Assembly: GCA_021325135.1 (NCBI GenBank)
Contig: JAJPHT010000013.1
Coordinates: 99,815 to 163,814, forward strand
Direction of reading: 5' to 3'
Length of the DNA stretch: 64,000 bases
From: Pseudomonadota bacterium
Lineage (GTDB): Archaea; Thermoplasmatota; SW-10-69-26; JACQPN01; JAJPHT01
Part shown: positions 38,830-47,789 of the stretch, piece after piece
How positions within the stretch are numbered: the first letter of the stretch is position 1
Layout: every line of letters begins with the position of its first letter
The notes under the pieces: generated by a model
The model's input: only the letters and a program-made list of their open reading frames with translations
What the model was told of the DNA's origin: nothing
The model's database searches: none
Translations under genes and position numbers: made by a program

Positions 38830-39707
38830 TGGGCCATGCCTGCTCGCCGCGCCACGCGCACCACGCGGCGCGCCTGCTCCAGGAGCGGCTCGTCGATCAT
38901 GCGGCCCTCGAAGCGGAACGCGCCGTGCGTCTCCTTCTGCGCGGCGGCCAGGAGGCGCAGCGCGTGGTCGACCTCCGCCTGCGTGGGCGTGAAGGCGCGG
39001 TGGATGGGCGCGATCTGGTCGGGGTGGATCGCCATCTTGCCGGTGTAGCCCAGCGTGCGCGCCTGGCGCGCCTCCTGCTCCAGCCCCGCGGGGTCCTGGA
39101 AGTTGGCGTACACCTGGTCGATGCACGGCACGTCCAGCGCGGCGGCGGCGAGGGCGACGTGGCTGCGCGCGTAGAGGACCTCCACGCTGCTGGGCGTGCG
39201 CACGAGGCCCGCGTCGGCGGCCAGGTCCTCGGCGCCGAAGAGGAGCCCCGCGAGGCGCTGGCCCACCGCGATGCCCGCGTCCAGCGCGCGCAGGACGCCC
39301 AGCGCGGTCTCCACGATGAGGTAGAGCCGCGTGGAGCCCGGGTGCAGGCCCACGCGCGCCTCCTCCTCGGCCAATTCCTGCGAGAGGCGCGCGAGGGTCA
39401 CGGGGTCGTCGGCCTTGGGGATCATGAGGGCCGGAGGACGCGCGTCCATGACGACGGCGAGGTCGCTGCGCCACTCGTCGCTGGAGAGCGCGTTGATCCG
39501 CACGCAGCGGTCGGGGCCTCCGGGGACGGGCGGGTTCGCGTCGAGCACCTGCCTCACGAGCTGGCGGGCGGCCTCCTTCCCCTCGGGCGCGACGGCGTCC
39601 TCCAGGTCGAAGCAGACCATGTCGGCGGGCAGGGTGAGCGCCTTGAGCATGCGCTTCTCCTGGTCGCCCGGCGTGAAGAGGACGGAGCGGCGGATCTCGA
39701 CGGGCAC
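38826..39707 (-). CDS. HpcH/HpaI-CitE-like lyase (malyl-/citramalyl-CoA lyase family)
   Basis: 293 residues from GTG 39707. TIM-barrel markers: RRSVLFTPGDQEKRMLKALT, DMVCFDLEDAVAPEGKEAAR (metal-binding Asp and Glu), RINALSSDEW, LIVETALGVL, LFGAEDLAADAG and GKMAIHPDQI. This pattern fits the CitE-like branch that splits (3S)-malyl-CoA, citramalyl-CoA or HMG-CoA. Which substrate is used cannot be decided. Confidence 0.88.
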   Translation of the reverse strand: MPVEIRRSVLFTPGDQEKRMLKALTLPADMVCFDLEDAVAPEGKEAARQLVRQVLDANPPVPGGPDRCVRINALSSDEWRSDLAVVMDARPPALMIPKADDPVTLARLSQELAEEEARVGLHPGSTRLYLIVETALGVLRALDAGIAVGQRLAGLLFGAEDLAADAGLVRTPSSVEVLYARSHVALAAAALDVPCIDQVYANFQDPAGLEQEARQARTLGYTGKMAIHPDQIAPIHRAFTPTQAEVDHALRLLAAAQKETHGAFRFEGRMIDEPLLEQARRVVRVARRAGMAH

Positions 39708-39806
39708 GCGGAGGCTATCGCGGGCACCCGGGCAAGAGCTTTGCGCGAGGTCGCGGAGAGGCGGCCGGGCGACGCGAGGATGCCGGAGGCCGCCCAGAGC
39801 GGGAGC

Positions 39807-40085
39807 ATGTCGAGCCCCGTCCTCCCCGAAGACGACATCCGGCGCATGGCGCGGGCGCGCGTGGGCTTCCGCTGGCACCTCGCCTCCTACGTCGTCGTGA
39901 ACCTCTTCCTGGCCCTGGTCTGGTTCCTCACCACCGGGCCGGGCTCCTACTACTGGCCCGTGTGGGTCCACATGGGGTGGGGCATCGGGCTCATCTTCAA
40001 CGCCCTCGGGGCCTACGTCCCCCAGGCGCGCATGCTCGCGGCGGAGGAGCAGCGGCTTCGCCGGCGCTACGGCCGAGAACCCTGA
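39807..40085 (+). CDS. 2TM-domain protein
   Basis: 92 residues from ATG 39807 (ATG 39780 is an alternative). ARARVGFRWHLASYVVVNLF then LVWFLTTGPGSYYWPVWVHM and GWGIGLIFNALGAYVP match the 2TM domain family, two helices with a conserved W/H region between them. Function unknown; such domains are often attached to LytTR or histidine kinases. It precedes an ABC exporter by 26 bases. Confidence 0.75.
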   Translation: MSSPVLPEDDIRRMARARVGFRWHLASYVVVNLFLALVWFLTTGPGSYYWPVWVHMGWGIGLIFNALGAYVPQARMLAAEEQRLRRRYGREP

Positions 40086-40111
40086 AAAGGGAGGATCGCT
40101 TCCCGAGGGCC

Positions 40112-40786
40112 GTGGCCGAGCCCGTCGTGGAAGCCCGCCAAGTGACGCGCGTCTACGGCTCGGGCGACGCGGCGGCGGCCGCGCTGCGCGGCGTGGACCT
40201 CCAGGTGGCCGAGGGCGAGATGGTCGCCATCATGGGCGCCTCCGGCTGCGGGAAGACGACGCTCCTCAACTGCCTCTCGGGGCTCGACCGCCCGACCTCG
40301 GGCCAGGTGATCCTCGCGGGCCGCGACCTCACCGCGCTGCGCGAGCCCGCCCTCACGCGCCACCGCGCGCGCGTCGCGGGGTTCGTCTTCCAGTCGTACA
40401 ACCTCATCCCCGTGCTCACCTCCGAAGAGAACGTGCTGCTGCCGCTCCTCACGCGGGGCGACGAGCAGGGCGCGGCGCGGCAGAGGGCGCGCGGCGCGCT
40501 GGCGGGCCTGGGCCTCGCGGGCAAGGAGCGGCGCCTGCCCAACGAGCTTTCGGGCGGCGAGCAGCAGCGCGTCGCCATCGCCCGCGCGCTGGCGCCCGAG
40601 CCGCGCGTCGTCTTCGCGGACGAGCCCACGGGCAACCTCGACGCGGAGCGCGCGAAGGACGTGCTGGACCTCCTCGTCTCGGCCAACCGCGAGCGCGGGC
40701 AGACGCTCGTCGTCGTCACGCACGACCCCCGCGTCGCGGAGCGGTGCACGCGCGTCGTCCGCATGGAATCCGGGCGCGTGGTCTAG
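40112..40786 (+). CDS. ABC transporter ATP-binding protein (MacB/LolD type)
   Basis: 224 residues from GTG 40112. Walker A GASGCGKTTLLNCLSG, Q-loop FVFQSYNLIP, signature LSGGEQQRVAIARAL, Walker B VVFADEPTGNLD and the switch His in VVVTHDPR. This pattern with PTGNLD is typical of MacB/LolD-type ATPases that work with FtsX-like permeases. The permease starts at the very next base after the stop. Confidence 0.95.
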   Translation: MAEPVVEARQVTRVYGSGDAAAAALRGVDLQVAEGEMVAIMGASGCGKTTLLNCLSGLDRPTSGQVILAGRDLTALREPALTRHRARVAGFVFQSYNLIPVLTSEENVLLPLLTRGDEQGAARQRARGALAGLGLAGKERRLPNELSGGEQQRVAIARALAPEPRVVFADEPTGNLDAERAKDVLDLLVSANRERGQTLVVVTHDPRVAERCTRVVRMESGRVV

Positions 40787-43534
40787 ATGGCGTCGCGCGC
40801 GGGCTTCCTGGCCGTCACGGCGTGGCGCTACGCGCTGCGGCACAAGGGGCAGACGGCCCGCGCCGTCACCGGGCTCCTCGTCGCGACCACCGTGCTCGTC
40901 GCGGGCCTGGGCATGGCGGACACCATCACCGCGGCCGTGGAGCGCGGCGCCGTCGCGCAGTTCGGCGGCATCGACGTGGTCGTGACCGGCGTCCTGCCGT
41001 TCAACGCGAGCCTGGGCGACGAGCTTGCGGCGCTCCCCTCTGCTCAGGCGCACCACGCGCGCTTCGTGCCCACCCTGGGCGTGCCCGGCAGCGTGACCGC
41101 GCGCAATGGCACGCTCGCGCAGTCCAACGTCATCGTGCGCGGCGTCGACCCCTCCGAGCCCGCCCTTCTGGGGCCGCTGCGCACGGCGGAGGGCGCGCCG
41201 GTCGCGGAGCCTCGTGCGGGCGAGGTCGTGCTCTCCCAGGGACTCGCCGACGCGCTGGGCGTCAAGCCGGGCGACTCCGTGACCCTCCGCGTGCCCACGC
41301 TGCGCAGCCTCGCGTTGGGGCAGCTCCGCATCGCGCAGCTCCAGGCGCGCGTCTCCGGCATCGCAGTGCAGGAAGGGCGCAGCGGCTACGTGGGCACCGC
41401 CACCGCCCTCGTGCCGCTGGAGGCCATCGGCAACGCGACGGGCGCGCCGGGCCAAGCGACGCAGCTCCTCTTCACGCTGGAGGGCGGCGCGCTGGAGGTC
41501 GCCCCGCAGATGGGTGATCACCTGCGCGCGGGCGGCGATCGCACCTACACCGCGCGGGCCGACAAGGCGCGCATCCTGGAGGAGACGACGTCGAGCCAGA
41601 ACGTCGTCGTGGGCTTCATCCTGGGCATGACGAGCTTCACGCTCATCGCCGCGGTGCTGCTGGCCTTCGCGCTCCTCTCCGCCCTCGTGGAGGAGCGGCG
41701 CGTGGAGCTTGGCACCATGCGCGCGCTGGGGCTCACGCGCGGCGAGGTCGCGCTGGCCATGACGCTGGAGGGCGTCTACTACACCGTCGCCGCCGCGCTG
41801 GCGGGGCTGGCGCTGGGGATCGCCGCGCTCGTGGGGGCGGTCGCCCTCCTGGAGCAGCGCGTCCCCGCGCAGTTCCGGCGCTACGTCGCCACCACCGTCT
41901 CGCCCCCCACCATGGCGCTGGCCATGGCGGTGGGCATCGCGGTGCCGCTCCTCACCATCGCCGTGGGCTCGCTGCGCTTCGCGCGCCTCGACCCCTCGCG
42001 CGCCATCCGCGGCGTCGCGGACGATCCTCGGGGCGAGCGCCGCGTCGGCTTCGCGGGCGCCGCCGCGCTCGCGCTGGTGGGGCTCCTCCTGCTGCTGCTC
42101 CCCTTCGGCCACCTCGCCGCGTGGCCCCTGGTGCTGGCGGGCGGCTCCGTCGCGCTCTCCGCAATGGGGCGCCGCCGGCTCGCCCTTCTCCCCCTCGCCG
42201 CGGGCGCGGGCGTCATCGTCTACACGCTCTTCACGTTCGACTTCCCCAGCGGGAGCGCGGCCTACGATCCCGCGTACACGCTGGGGCGCGGCCTGCTGCT
42301 CGCGTTCGGCCTCGTCGCGCTGGCGGTCGCCTCGCCCCGCCCCTACGACGCGCTGGCGCGCGGCACGCGCGGGCGAAGCTCGCTCCTCGTCGCGGTGCGA
42401 TATCTCATCGCGCGCCGCCGCGCCGCCGGCCTCACCATGGCGATGATCGCCATCGTCGTCATGGTCGTGACCGTCATGGGCACGCTCTTCTCCCTCTTCG
42501 CGTTCAACGCGCCCGACGACCTCGGGGGATATCAGGTGGAGGGCACCTCGCCCTTGCCCTTCGATCGGCTCGACCCCGCGCTCCCCGCCAACCTGAGCCA
42601 CGACGTGGCCGACGCGCAGCTTCTTCCGCGGCTGGGCCGCGCGGGGCTCAACGTCACGGCGAACGGGAACGACCTGGGCGGCTTCGGCGGCGTCTGGGGC
42701 ATCACCCCCGGGTTCGCGGCCAACGCGACGCTCAACTTCTCCTCCCTGGCCCCGCGATATCACGACTCCCGCGAGGCGTGGGACGCGGTGGCGCGCGGCG
42801 AGGCCGTGGCGGCGCCCGACTTCGGGCGGCCCAACCCCGCGCGCCTCTGGGGCGCCAACCCCGGCGCCGAGGTGACGCTGCGCGCCTCGGGCGGCGCCAC
42901 CCGGACGTACGTACTCGCGGGCTTCGTCCGCGCGGACAACCTGGGCCTCATGATATCGTCCTCCGACGCGGACTCGCTGGGCCTGCGCACGACGCGCGTC
43001 GTCCTCGTGCGGGCCGCGCCCGGCGTCGACGCGGACGACCTCGCGGGGCGGCTCACCGCCGTCTACCAGGACCAGGGCCTCTCGTTCCAGAGCTTCCGCG
43101 CGCAGAACGAGCAGCGTCTCCAGGCCGCTCAACCGCTCCTTCTCGTGCTGGAGGCGTTCCTGGGCGTGGGCCTCCTCGTGGGCCTCTCCTCGACGGGCAT
43201 CCTCGCCAGCCGCGCGGTCCACGAGCGGCGCCGCGAGATCGGCACGCTGCGCGCGCTGGGCTTCGAGGAGCGCGACGTGCGCTGGGCCTTCCTCGTAGAG
43301 TCGACGCTCACGACGCTCCTGGGGCTCCTCATCGGGCTGGGCGTCGGCCTCCTCGTCGCGGCCGGCGTGTGGTGGCGCACGGAGGACCGCGCCGCGGTGG
43401 CGTTCTCCCCGCCGTGGCTCACGATCGCGCTCTTCGGGGCCGCGCTCCTCGCCCTCTCCGCGCTCGCGGCGCTGGGCCCCGCCATCCGCGCCTCGCGGCT
43501 CCCGCCCGCCATCGCGGTGCGGCACGTCGAGTGA
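40787..43534 (+). CDS. FtsX-like ABC permease (MacB family)
   Basis: 915 residues. An N-terminal membrane helix (about 20-42) precedes a periplasmic-type MacB_PCD domain (45-260), three FtsX helices (280-380), a group of helices at 425-520, a second extracellular domain (about 590-770) and a final FtsX repeat (LLVGLSSTGILASRAVHERR, EIGTLRALGFEERDVRWAFL). The double FtsX layout suits a one-polypeptide permease. With the upstream ATPase it would move lipids, peptides or drugs outward, or act mechanically. Confidence 0.92.
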   Translation: MASRAGFLAVTAWRYALRHKGQTARAVTGLLVATTVLVAGLGMADTITAAVERGAVAQFGGIDVVVTGVLPFNASLGDELAALPSAQAHHARFVPTLGVPGSVTARNGTLAQSNVIVRGVDPSEPALLGPLRTAEGAPVAEPRAGEVVLSQGLADALGVKPGDSVTLRVPTLRSLALGQLRIAQLQARVSGIAVQEGRSGYVGTATALVPLEAIGNATGAPGQATQLLFTLEGGALEVAPQMGDHLRAGGDRTYTARADKARILEETTSSQNVVVGFILGMTSFTLIAAVLLAFALLSALVEERRVELGTMRALGLTRGEVALAMTLEGVYYTVAAALAGLALGIAALVGAVALLEQRVPAQFRRYVATTVSPPTMALAMAVGIAVPLLTIAVGSLRFARLDPSRAIRGVADDPRGERRVGFAGAAALALVGLLLLLLPFGHLAAWPLVLAGGSVALSAMGRRRLALLPLAAGAGVIVYTLFTFDFPSGSAAYDPAYTLGRGLLLAFGLVALAVASPRPYDALARGTRGRSSLLVAVRYLIARRRAAGLTMAMIAIVVMVVTVMGTLFSLFAFNAPDDLGGYQVEGTSPLPFDRLDPALPANLSHDVADAQLLPRLGRAGLNVTANGNDLGGFGGVWGITPGFAANATLNFSSLAPRYHDSREAWDAVARGEAVAAPDFGRPNPARLWGANPGAEVTLRASGGATRTYVLAGFVRADNLGLMISSSDADSLGLRTTRVVLVRAAPGVDADDLAGRLTAVYQDQGLSFQSFRAQNEQRLQAAQPLLLVLEAFLGVGLLVGLSSTGILASRAVHERRREIGTLRALGFEERDVRWAFLVESTLTTLLGLLIGLGVGLLVAAGVWWRTEDRAAVAFSPPWLTIALFGAALLALSALAALGPAIRASRLPPAIAVRHVE

Positions 43535-43570
43535 CGCGGCTCGACCGGCAGTCTGGCCGCCGACTTACAG

Positions 43571-46030
43571 ATGCACGCCGCAGCCGCAACAGAGCATGGC
43601 CGACAGATGGGTGACGTCCGGTACCAGGAGCCCTACTCCAGGATCCTCAAGGCCTCCGACAGGGCGGCCGCGCTCCAGCGGATGAAGGACGACGAGATCA
43701 TCGCGGCCATCGCCGCCACGGCCCGCAAGGAGGACACCTACCTCGCGAACGTCCTGGCCACCGAGGCGATCAACCGCACGCAGCGGACGCGGGCCATCGT
43801 GCGCGCCACGGGAGAGGGCATGCTTGCCATCGACCAGGCCCACGCGATCAGCTTCATGAACCCGGCTGCCGAGCGGCTCCTGCGCGTCCCGTTCGAGGCC
43901 GCATGCAGGCTGGGTCTCCTCGGCGTGCTCGCGGTCGAAGGGCCCGGCGGCGCGCCCGCGCCCCTGGAGGAGCACCCGCTTCTCGTGGCGCTGGAGCGGG
44001 GCGAGACGTGCGAGGAGAGGGCGAGGCGCTTCCTGCGCGCGGACGGCACGGCGTTCCCCGCGTCGTGCGTCGCGACGCCGGTGCGCGTCGAGGGGGAGCC
44101 GCGCGGCGCCGTCATGGTGCTCCGCGACGAGACGGAGAGCCTCGCGGTCCAGGAGGCGCTGCGCGAGAGCGAGGTGCGCCTCCGGACGCTGGTCACGGGC
44201 GCGCCGGTCATCCTCTTCGCCCTCGGGAAGGATGGGCGGTTCACGCTGGCGCAGGGCAAGGGGCTGGAGGACATCGGAGGGACCTCCGACCAGATCGTGG
44301 GCCTCTCCGCCTTCGAGCTGGAGCGGTACGGGCTGGACATCGACGAAGCGGCCCGGCGCGCCCTCGCGGGCGAGGAGGTGGAGCGCGTCATCTCGGCGGG
44401 CGGCTTCTCGTTCCAGACGCGCTGGGCGCCCATCGTCGAGGGGGGCGGCGAGGTGAAGGGCGCCATCGGCGTCGCGACGAACATCACGCAGCTCAAGCGC
44501 GCGCAGGACGACATGCAGCGCGCGCTCTCGCTCCTGGAGGCGACGCTGGAGGCGGCCCAGGACGGCATCCTCGTGGTCGACCGCGCGGGGAAGGTCATGC
44601 GTTGCAACGAGAAGTTCCTCCAGATGTGGCGCCTCCCAGAGCCCGTCGAAGGGGACCTCGACGCCGCGCTGGCGGACGCGATCCAGGAGCTTCGCCGCCC
44701 CGAGGCGTTCCGCGCGCGCCTCGGGGTCCTCGACGAGAGCCCGTGGCTGGAGAGCGCGGACGTGCTGGAGTTCAAGGACGGGCGCGTCTTCGAGCGCTAC
44801 TCGAAGCCCCAGCACATGGGCGCCGAGATCGTCGGCCGCGTGTGGAGCTTCCGCGACGTGACCGAGCGGCGCAGGACGGAGACGCTCCTCCTGGAGAGCG
44901 AGCAGCGCTACCGCTCCTTCTTCGACAACAACCTGGACGGCGTCGCGACGGTGAGCCTGGACGGATTCATCACCGACGTGAACCCGGCGTACTGCGACAT
45001 CGTGGGCTACACGCGCGACGAGCTCATCGGCCGCCGCGCGTCCGACCTCATCGACCCGGAGCGGCGGGCGCAGGACGTGGCGGTGGCGCGCGCGAGCCTC
45101 GCGGGGCCGCCCAGGACGCTGGAGACGCGCCTCGTCCACAAGGACGGGCACCTCGTCGACGTCCGCGGCACGGCGCGCCCCATCGTCGTGGGCGGCGTCA
45201 CGGTGGGCTCCTTCGGCGTCGCGCGCGACGTCACGCAGCGCAAGCGCGCCGAGGAGGCCCTGCGCCGCAGCCGCAAGAGGCTGGCGCAGATCCTGGAGGC
45301 GGCCTCGGTGGGGCTCTGCCTCCAGGACGCCGGCGGGAGCATCGTCATGGCGAACGCCGCGGCGGAGGAGGTCCTGGGCCGCCCGCGGGAGGAGTTGGTG
45401 GGCCGCCCCTTCGGCGACGCCGCGTGGAAGGTGACGACGCCCGAGGGCGCGCCCGTGGAGGCGGAGGACCTCCCCGCCAAGCGCGTGCGCGCGACGGGCC
45501 GGCCGCTGCGCGGCTTCCTCTGCGCGTTCACGCGCGGCGACGGCGCGAGGCGCGTCCTCTCGGTGAGCGCCGCGCCCCTGGCCGACGACGGCGGGGGAGG
45601 CGGGACCATCGTCATGTCGTTCACGGACGTCACGGAGCCCTACGAGACGCGGCGCCAGCTTCGGGAGGCCGAGCAGCGATATCGTTCCGTCTTCGACCTC
45701 GTGCCCGACGGCCTGGGGACGGCGGACCCTGACGGCCGGATCCTCTCGGCGAACCGCGCGCTGGCGAGGCTGCTGGGCCGCGACGTGGGCGAGATCGTCG
45801 GGACCTCCTACGAGTCGTTCGTGGCGCCCGGGGACGTCGAGCGCGTGCGGGCCATCTTCGCGGCCGCGCTGGGCGGGACCACGGCGACGGCCGGGGTCCG
45901 CCTCCTGGGCGCCGACGGCCGGCCCGTCCGCGTCCGCGCGACCGCCGTGCCCATCGTCGTGGACGGGCGCCTCGTGGGCGTGCACGGCGTCGTGCGGCCC
46001 GAGGGGGGTTCGGGGGGCGCAGCCCCCTGA
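43571..46030 (+). CDS. Multi-PAS sensor protein with no output domain
   Basis: 819 residues. An N-terminal helical part (ILKASDRAAALQRMKDDEII) leads into about six PAS units, seen at ATGEGMLAIDQ, VILFALGKDGRF, AAQDGILVVDRAG, SEQRYRSFFDNNLDGVATVS, ILEAASVGLCLQDAGGSIVM and AEQRYRSVFDLVPDGLGTAD. The protein ends in a PAS repeat; there is no HisKA, GGDEF or helix-turn-helix. It might bind a partner kinase. ATG 43607 is a possible alternative start. The end lies in a 31-bp inverted repeat. Confidence 0.85.
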   Translation: MHAAAATEHGRQMGDVRYQEPYSRILKASDRAAALQRMKDDEIIAAIAATARKEDTYLANVLATEAINRTQRTRAIVRATGEGMLAIDQAHAISFMNPAAERLLRVPFEAACRLGLLGVLAVEGPGGAPAPLEEHPLLVALERGETCEERARRFLRADGTAFPASCVATPVRVEGEPRGAVMVLRDETESLAVQEALRESEVRLRTLVTGAPVILFALGKDGRFTLAQGKGLEDIGGTSDQIVGLSAFELERYGLDIDEAARRALAGEEVERVISAGGFSFQTRWAPIVEGGGEVKGAIGVATNITQLKRAQDDMQRALSLLEATLEAAQDGILVVDRAGKVMRCNEKFLQMWRLPEPVEGDLDAALADAIQELRRPEAFRARLGVLDESPWLESADVLEFKDGRVFERYSKPQHMGAEIVGRVWSFRDVTERRRTETLLLESEQRYRSFFDNNLDGVATVSLDGFITDVNPAYCDIVGYTRDELIGRRASDLIDPERRAQDVAVARASLAGPPRTLETRLVHKDGHLVDVRGTARPIVVGGVTVGSFGVARDVTQRKRAEEALRRSRKRLAQILEAASVGLCLQDAGGSIVMANAAAEEVLGRPREELVGRPFGDAAWKVTTPEGAPVEAEDLPAKRVRATGRPLRGFLCAFTRGDGARRVLSVSAAPLADDGGGGGTIVMSFTDVTEPYETRRQLREAEQRYRSVFDLVPDGLGTADPDGRILSANRALARLLGRDVGEIVGTSYESFVAPGDVERVRAIFAAALGGTTATAGVRLLGADGRPVRVRATAVPIVVDGRLVGVHGVVRPEGGSGGAAP

Positions 46031-46090
46031 CGTCTTGATCGTCGGCTGGGCTTTCTCCTACGTCAGGGGGCCGCGCCCCCCGAACCCCCC
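46003..46090. repeat. 31-bp inverted repeat covering both convergent gene ends
   Basis: Left arm 46003-46033, right arm 46060-46090, 30 of 31 positions complementary, 26-base loop. Each arm contains GGGGGCGC...GCCCCC, itself a hairpin. The stops of the PAS gene (46028-46030) and of maoC (46063-46065) are inside the arms, so both proteins end in GGSGGAAP. It would form a strong structure in either transcript and may end both. Confidence 0.85.
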
Positions 46091-46533
46091 GCTTTTGTCC
46101 GCAGCAGCGCGCGCCGCTTGTACGTGAGGACCTCGGTGCCGTCCTGCTTCGTGACGACGTGGCGGATCTCCACGAGCCCCTGGCCCGGCTTGCTGGTGGG
46201 GCGCTTGGAGACGACCTCGCTTCGCACGCGGATGGTGTCGCCGTGGAAGACGGGCTTCGTGTGCTCGACGTCGTAGTAGCCCAGGTTCGCCACCAGCGTC
46301 CCCGCGGTGAGGTCGCCGACGCTCATGCCCACCGAGAGCGAGAGGGTGAGGAGCCCGTTCACGACGCGCTGGCCGAACTGCGTCGTCTTGGCGTATTCCG
46401 CGTCCAGGTGCAGCGGCTGGTCGTTCATGGTCAGCGCGCAGAAGAGGACGTTGTCCGCCTCGGTGATGGTGCGCCCCTTGTCGTGGTGGATCACCTGGCC
46501 CACCTCCAGGTCCTCGAACCACTTGCCCGGCAT
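46063..46533 (-). CDS. MaoC-like dehydratase
   Basis: 156 residues from ATG 46533. Hotdog (R)-enoyl-CoA hydratase type: WFEDLEVGQVIHHDKGRTIT, EADNVLFCALTMNDQPLHLD (hydratase 2 motif with Asp and His), VVNGLLTLSLSVGM, and FHGDTIRVRSEVVSK. Enzymes of this group hydrate mesaconyl-CoA or enoyl-CoA; together with the CitE-like lyase at 38.8 kb this would suit a methylaspartate-type pathway, though the two are not adjacent. Confidence 0.85.
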   Translation of the reverse strand: MPGKWFEDLEVGQVIHHDKGRTITEADNVLFCALTMNDQPLHLDAEYAKTTQFGQRVVNGLLTLSLSVGMSVGDLTAGTLVANLGYYDVEHTKPVFHGDTIRVRSEVVSKRPTSKPGQGLVEIRHVVTKQDGTEVLTYKRRALLRTKAGGSGGAAP

Positions 46534-46591
46534 CGCGCCGGCACGCCCCAAGGGGGGCAAGGGCTTTGTGGGGCGCCTCGGCTGCCGCCGC

Positions 46592-46804
46592 GTGCGCGCG
46601 GAGACCCGGGAGACCCTCGCCCTGGCGGGGAAGACGATCCTCTTCAGCCTGGGGGGCCTCCTTGTCGTCGCCGCGCTGGTGGACCTCGTCGTGGGCGGCC
46701 TGAGCTGGACCGCAGCGGGCGTCCTGGCGACGGGCCTCGTCCTCGCCGGGCTGCCCCTGGGCTTCGCGCTGCGCGACGCGCTGCGGCACGCGCAGAAGCG
46801 TTGA
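46592..46804 (+). CDS. Small two-helix membrane protein
   Basis: 70 residues from GTG 46592 (GTG 46568 possible). Two hydrophobic segments (LALAGKTILFSLGGLLVVAA and LSWTAAGVLATGLVLAGLPL) and a charged end (RDALRHAQKR). Not recognised. Confidence 0.55.
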   Translation: MRAETRETLALAGKTILFSLGGLLVVAALVDLVVGGLSWTAAGVLATGLVLAGLPLGFALRDALRHAQKR

Positions 46805-46818
46805 AGGCGGGGCCGCGC

Positions 46819-46944
46819 GTGGGCCCCCTCGTGGCCCGCTCCTCCCGCCGCCTCACGCGCCGCGACTGGATCGTCCGCCTGATCGCCATCGTCTTGGCGC
46901 TCTCCTTCCTCGCGGGCCTCGTGTCGGTGGTCCTCCAGCGCTGA
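46819..46944 (+). CDS. Very small single-helix membrane protein
   Basis: 41 residues from GTG 46819: MGPLVARSSRRLTRRDWIVR then one helix (LIAIVLALSFLAGLVSVVLQ). An in-frame TTG at 46801 overlaps the stop of the gene before it. Not recognised; the basic N-terminus and one helix give it a tail-anchor look. Confidence 0.45.
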   Translation: MGPLVARSSRRLTRRDWIVRLIAIVLALSFLAGLVSVVLQR

Positions 46945-47012
46945 GCGGCGGTTTTTCACCTACCGGCAAGGCTTTGTCCGCTCCCCCGTGCAACGCCCCC
47001 TGGGTGTGCCGC

Positions 47013-47300
47013 ATGCGAGACCAGGTTCCCCGCCCGACCGGAATCGAGACCGCCCAGCGGATCGTCGAGGAGAGCTTCGCCTCGCTGCCCTTCCCCATCG
47101 ACAAGGAGCGGGCCATCGCCCAGGTGGGCGACCGCGCGCTCCCCTGGGACGACACGTTCACCCTGGGGGACATCCTCCGCGGCCTCCCCGACAAGGCGTT
47201 CCGCGACCCCTTCCACGCGGCGCGGGCCGCCGACGAGCGCCTCGCCAGCTTCGTGCGCGCGCTGGAGGCGGTCAAGGCGGCGGAGAGGAGAGGGCGCTGA
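47013..47300 (+). CDS. Hypothetical small protein
   Basis: 95 residues from ATG 47013: MRDQVPRPTGIETAQRIVEE onwards. The middle (TFTLGDILRGLPDKAFRDPF) resembles the last part of DUF2795-type domains, as in the gene at 50940, but the match is weak. Overlaps the convergent YkgJ-like gene by 29 bases. Confidence 0.6.
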   Translation: MRDQVPRPTGIETAQRIVEESFASLPFPIDKERAIAQVGDRALPWDDTFTLGDILRGLPDKAFRDPFHAARAADERLASFVRALEAVKAAERRGR

Positions 47301-47736
47301 GCCCCCGGCGCCGGCTCCACACCGTGGGCCCCCGGAACCCGCCCTCCACGTAGCCCATCATCCAGCGGATCTCCTCGCTGTTGTCGTCCCCGTTGTCGTG
47401 CACGAGGTTGGACATGGCGATGGCGACGTCCAGGAGCGCCAGCGCGGCGGGGTCCTTCTCGCGCACGGAGACGAGGAAGCGCTTCGCGTCGGGGCAGCGG
47501 TCGTGGAGGATCACGCGGTCGCGCATGGGGATGAGCGGGTACGTCTTGCAGCGCACGGGGCGCATGGGGCCCAGCTGGCACCCCTTCTCCGGCGTGAGGA
47601 AGTAGCAGGCGCCGCAGCAGCGCTCGTGGCATTGCCGCTCGCCCGCGGCCAGGTGCTCCGCGCAGCGCCACTCGTACTGCTCGGCGAGGGCCGGCTGGAG
47701 CCACCCGGGAGCGACGCGCACGGGCACGCGGGTCAT
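47272..47736 (-). CDS. YkgJ-family zinc/iron-chelating protein
   Basis: 154 residues. Nine cysteines: RCAEHLAAGERQCHERCCGA, CYFLTPEKGCQLGPMRPVRC and DRCPDAK. This is the CxxxCC...C(x)C pattern of UPF0153, shorter than the one at 29842. Likely binds a metal or Fe-S cluster; role unknown. Confidence 0.8.
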   Translation of the reverse strand: MTRVPVRVAPGWLQPALAEQYEWRCAEHLAAGERQCHERCCGACYFLTPEKGCQLGPMRPVRCKTYPLIPMRDRVILHDRCPDAKRFLVSVREKDPAALALLDVAIAMSNLVHDNGDDNSEEIRWMMGYVEGGFRGPTVWSRRRGLSALSSPPP

Positions 47737-47789
47737 GCGCGCGCAGCGCGCTCCGCAGACATGAAGCCGCGCCGGGGCTCTGGCGCCGC

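Noticed and set aside
40067..43525. An open minus-strand frame of about 1,150 codons opposite the ABC transporter genes.
   Set aside because: The plus strand encodes a clear ATPase and FtsX permease here. The antisense product is His/Arg/Glu-rich without domains.
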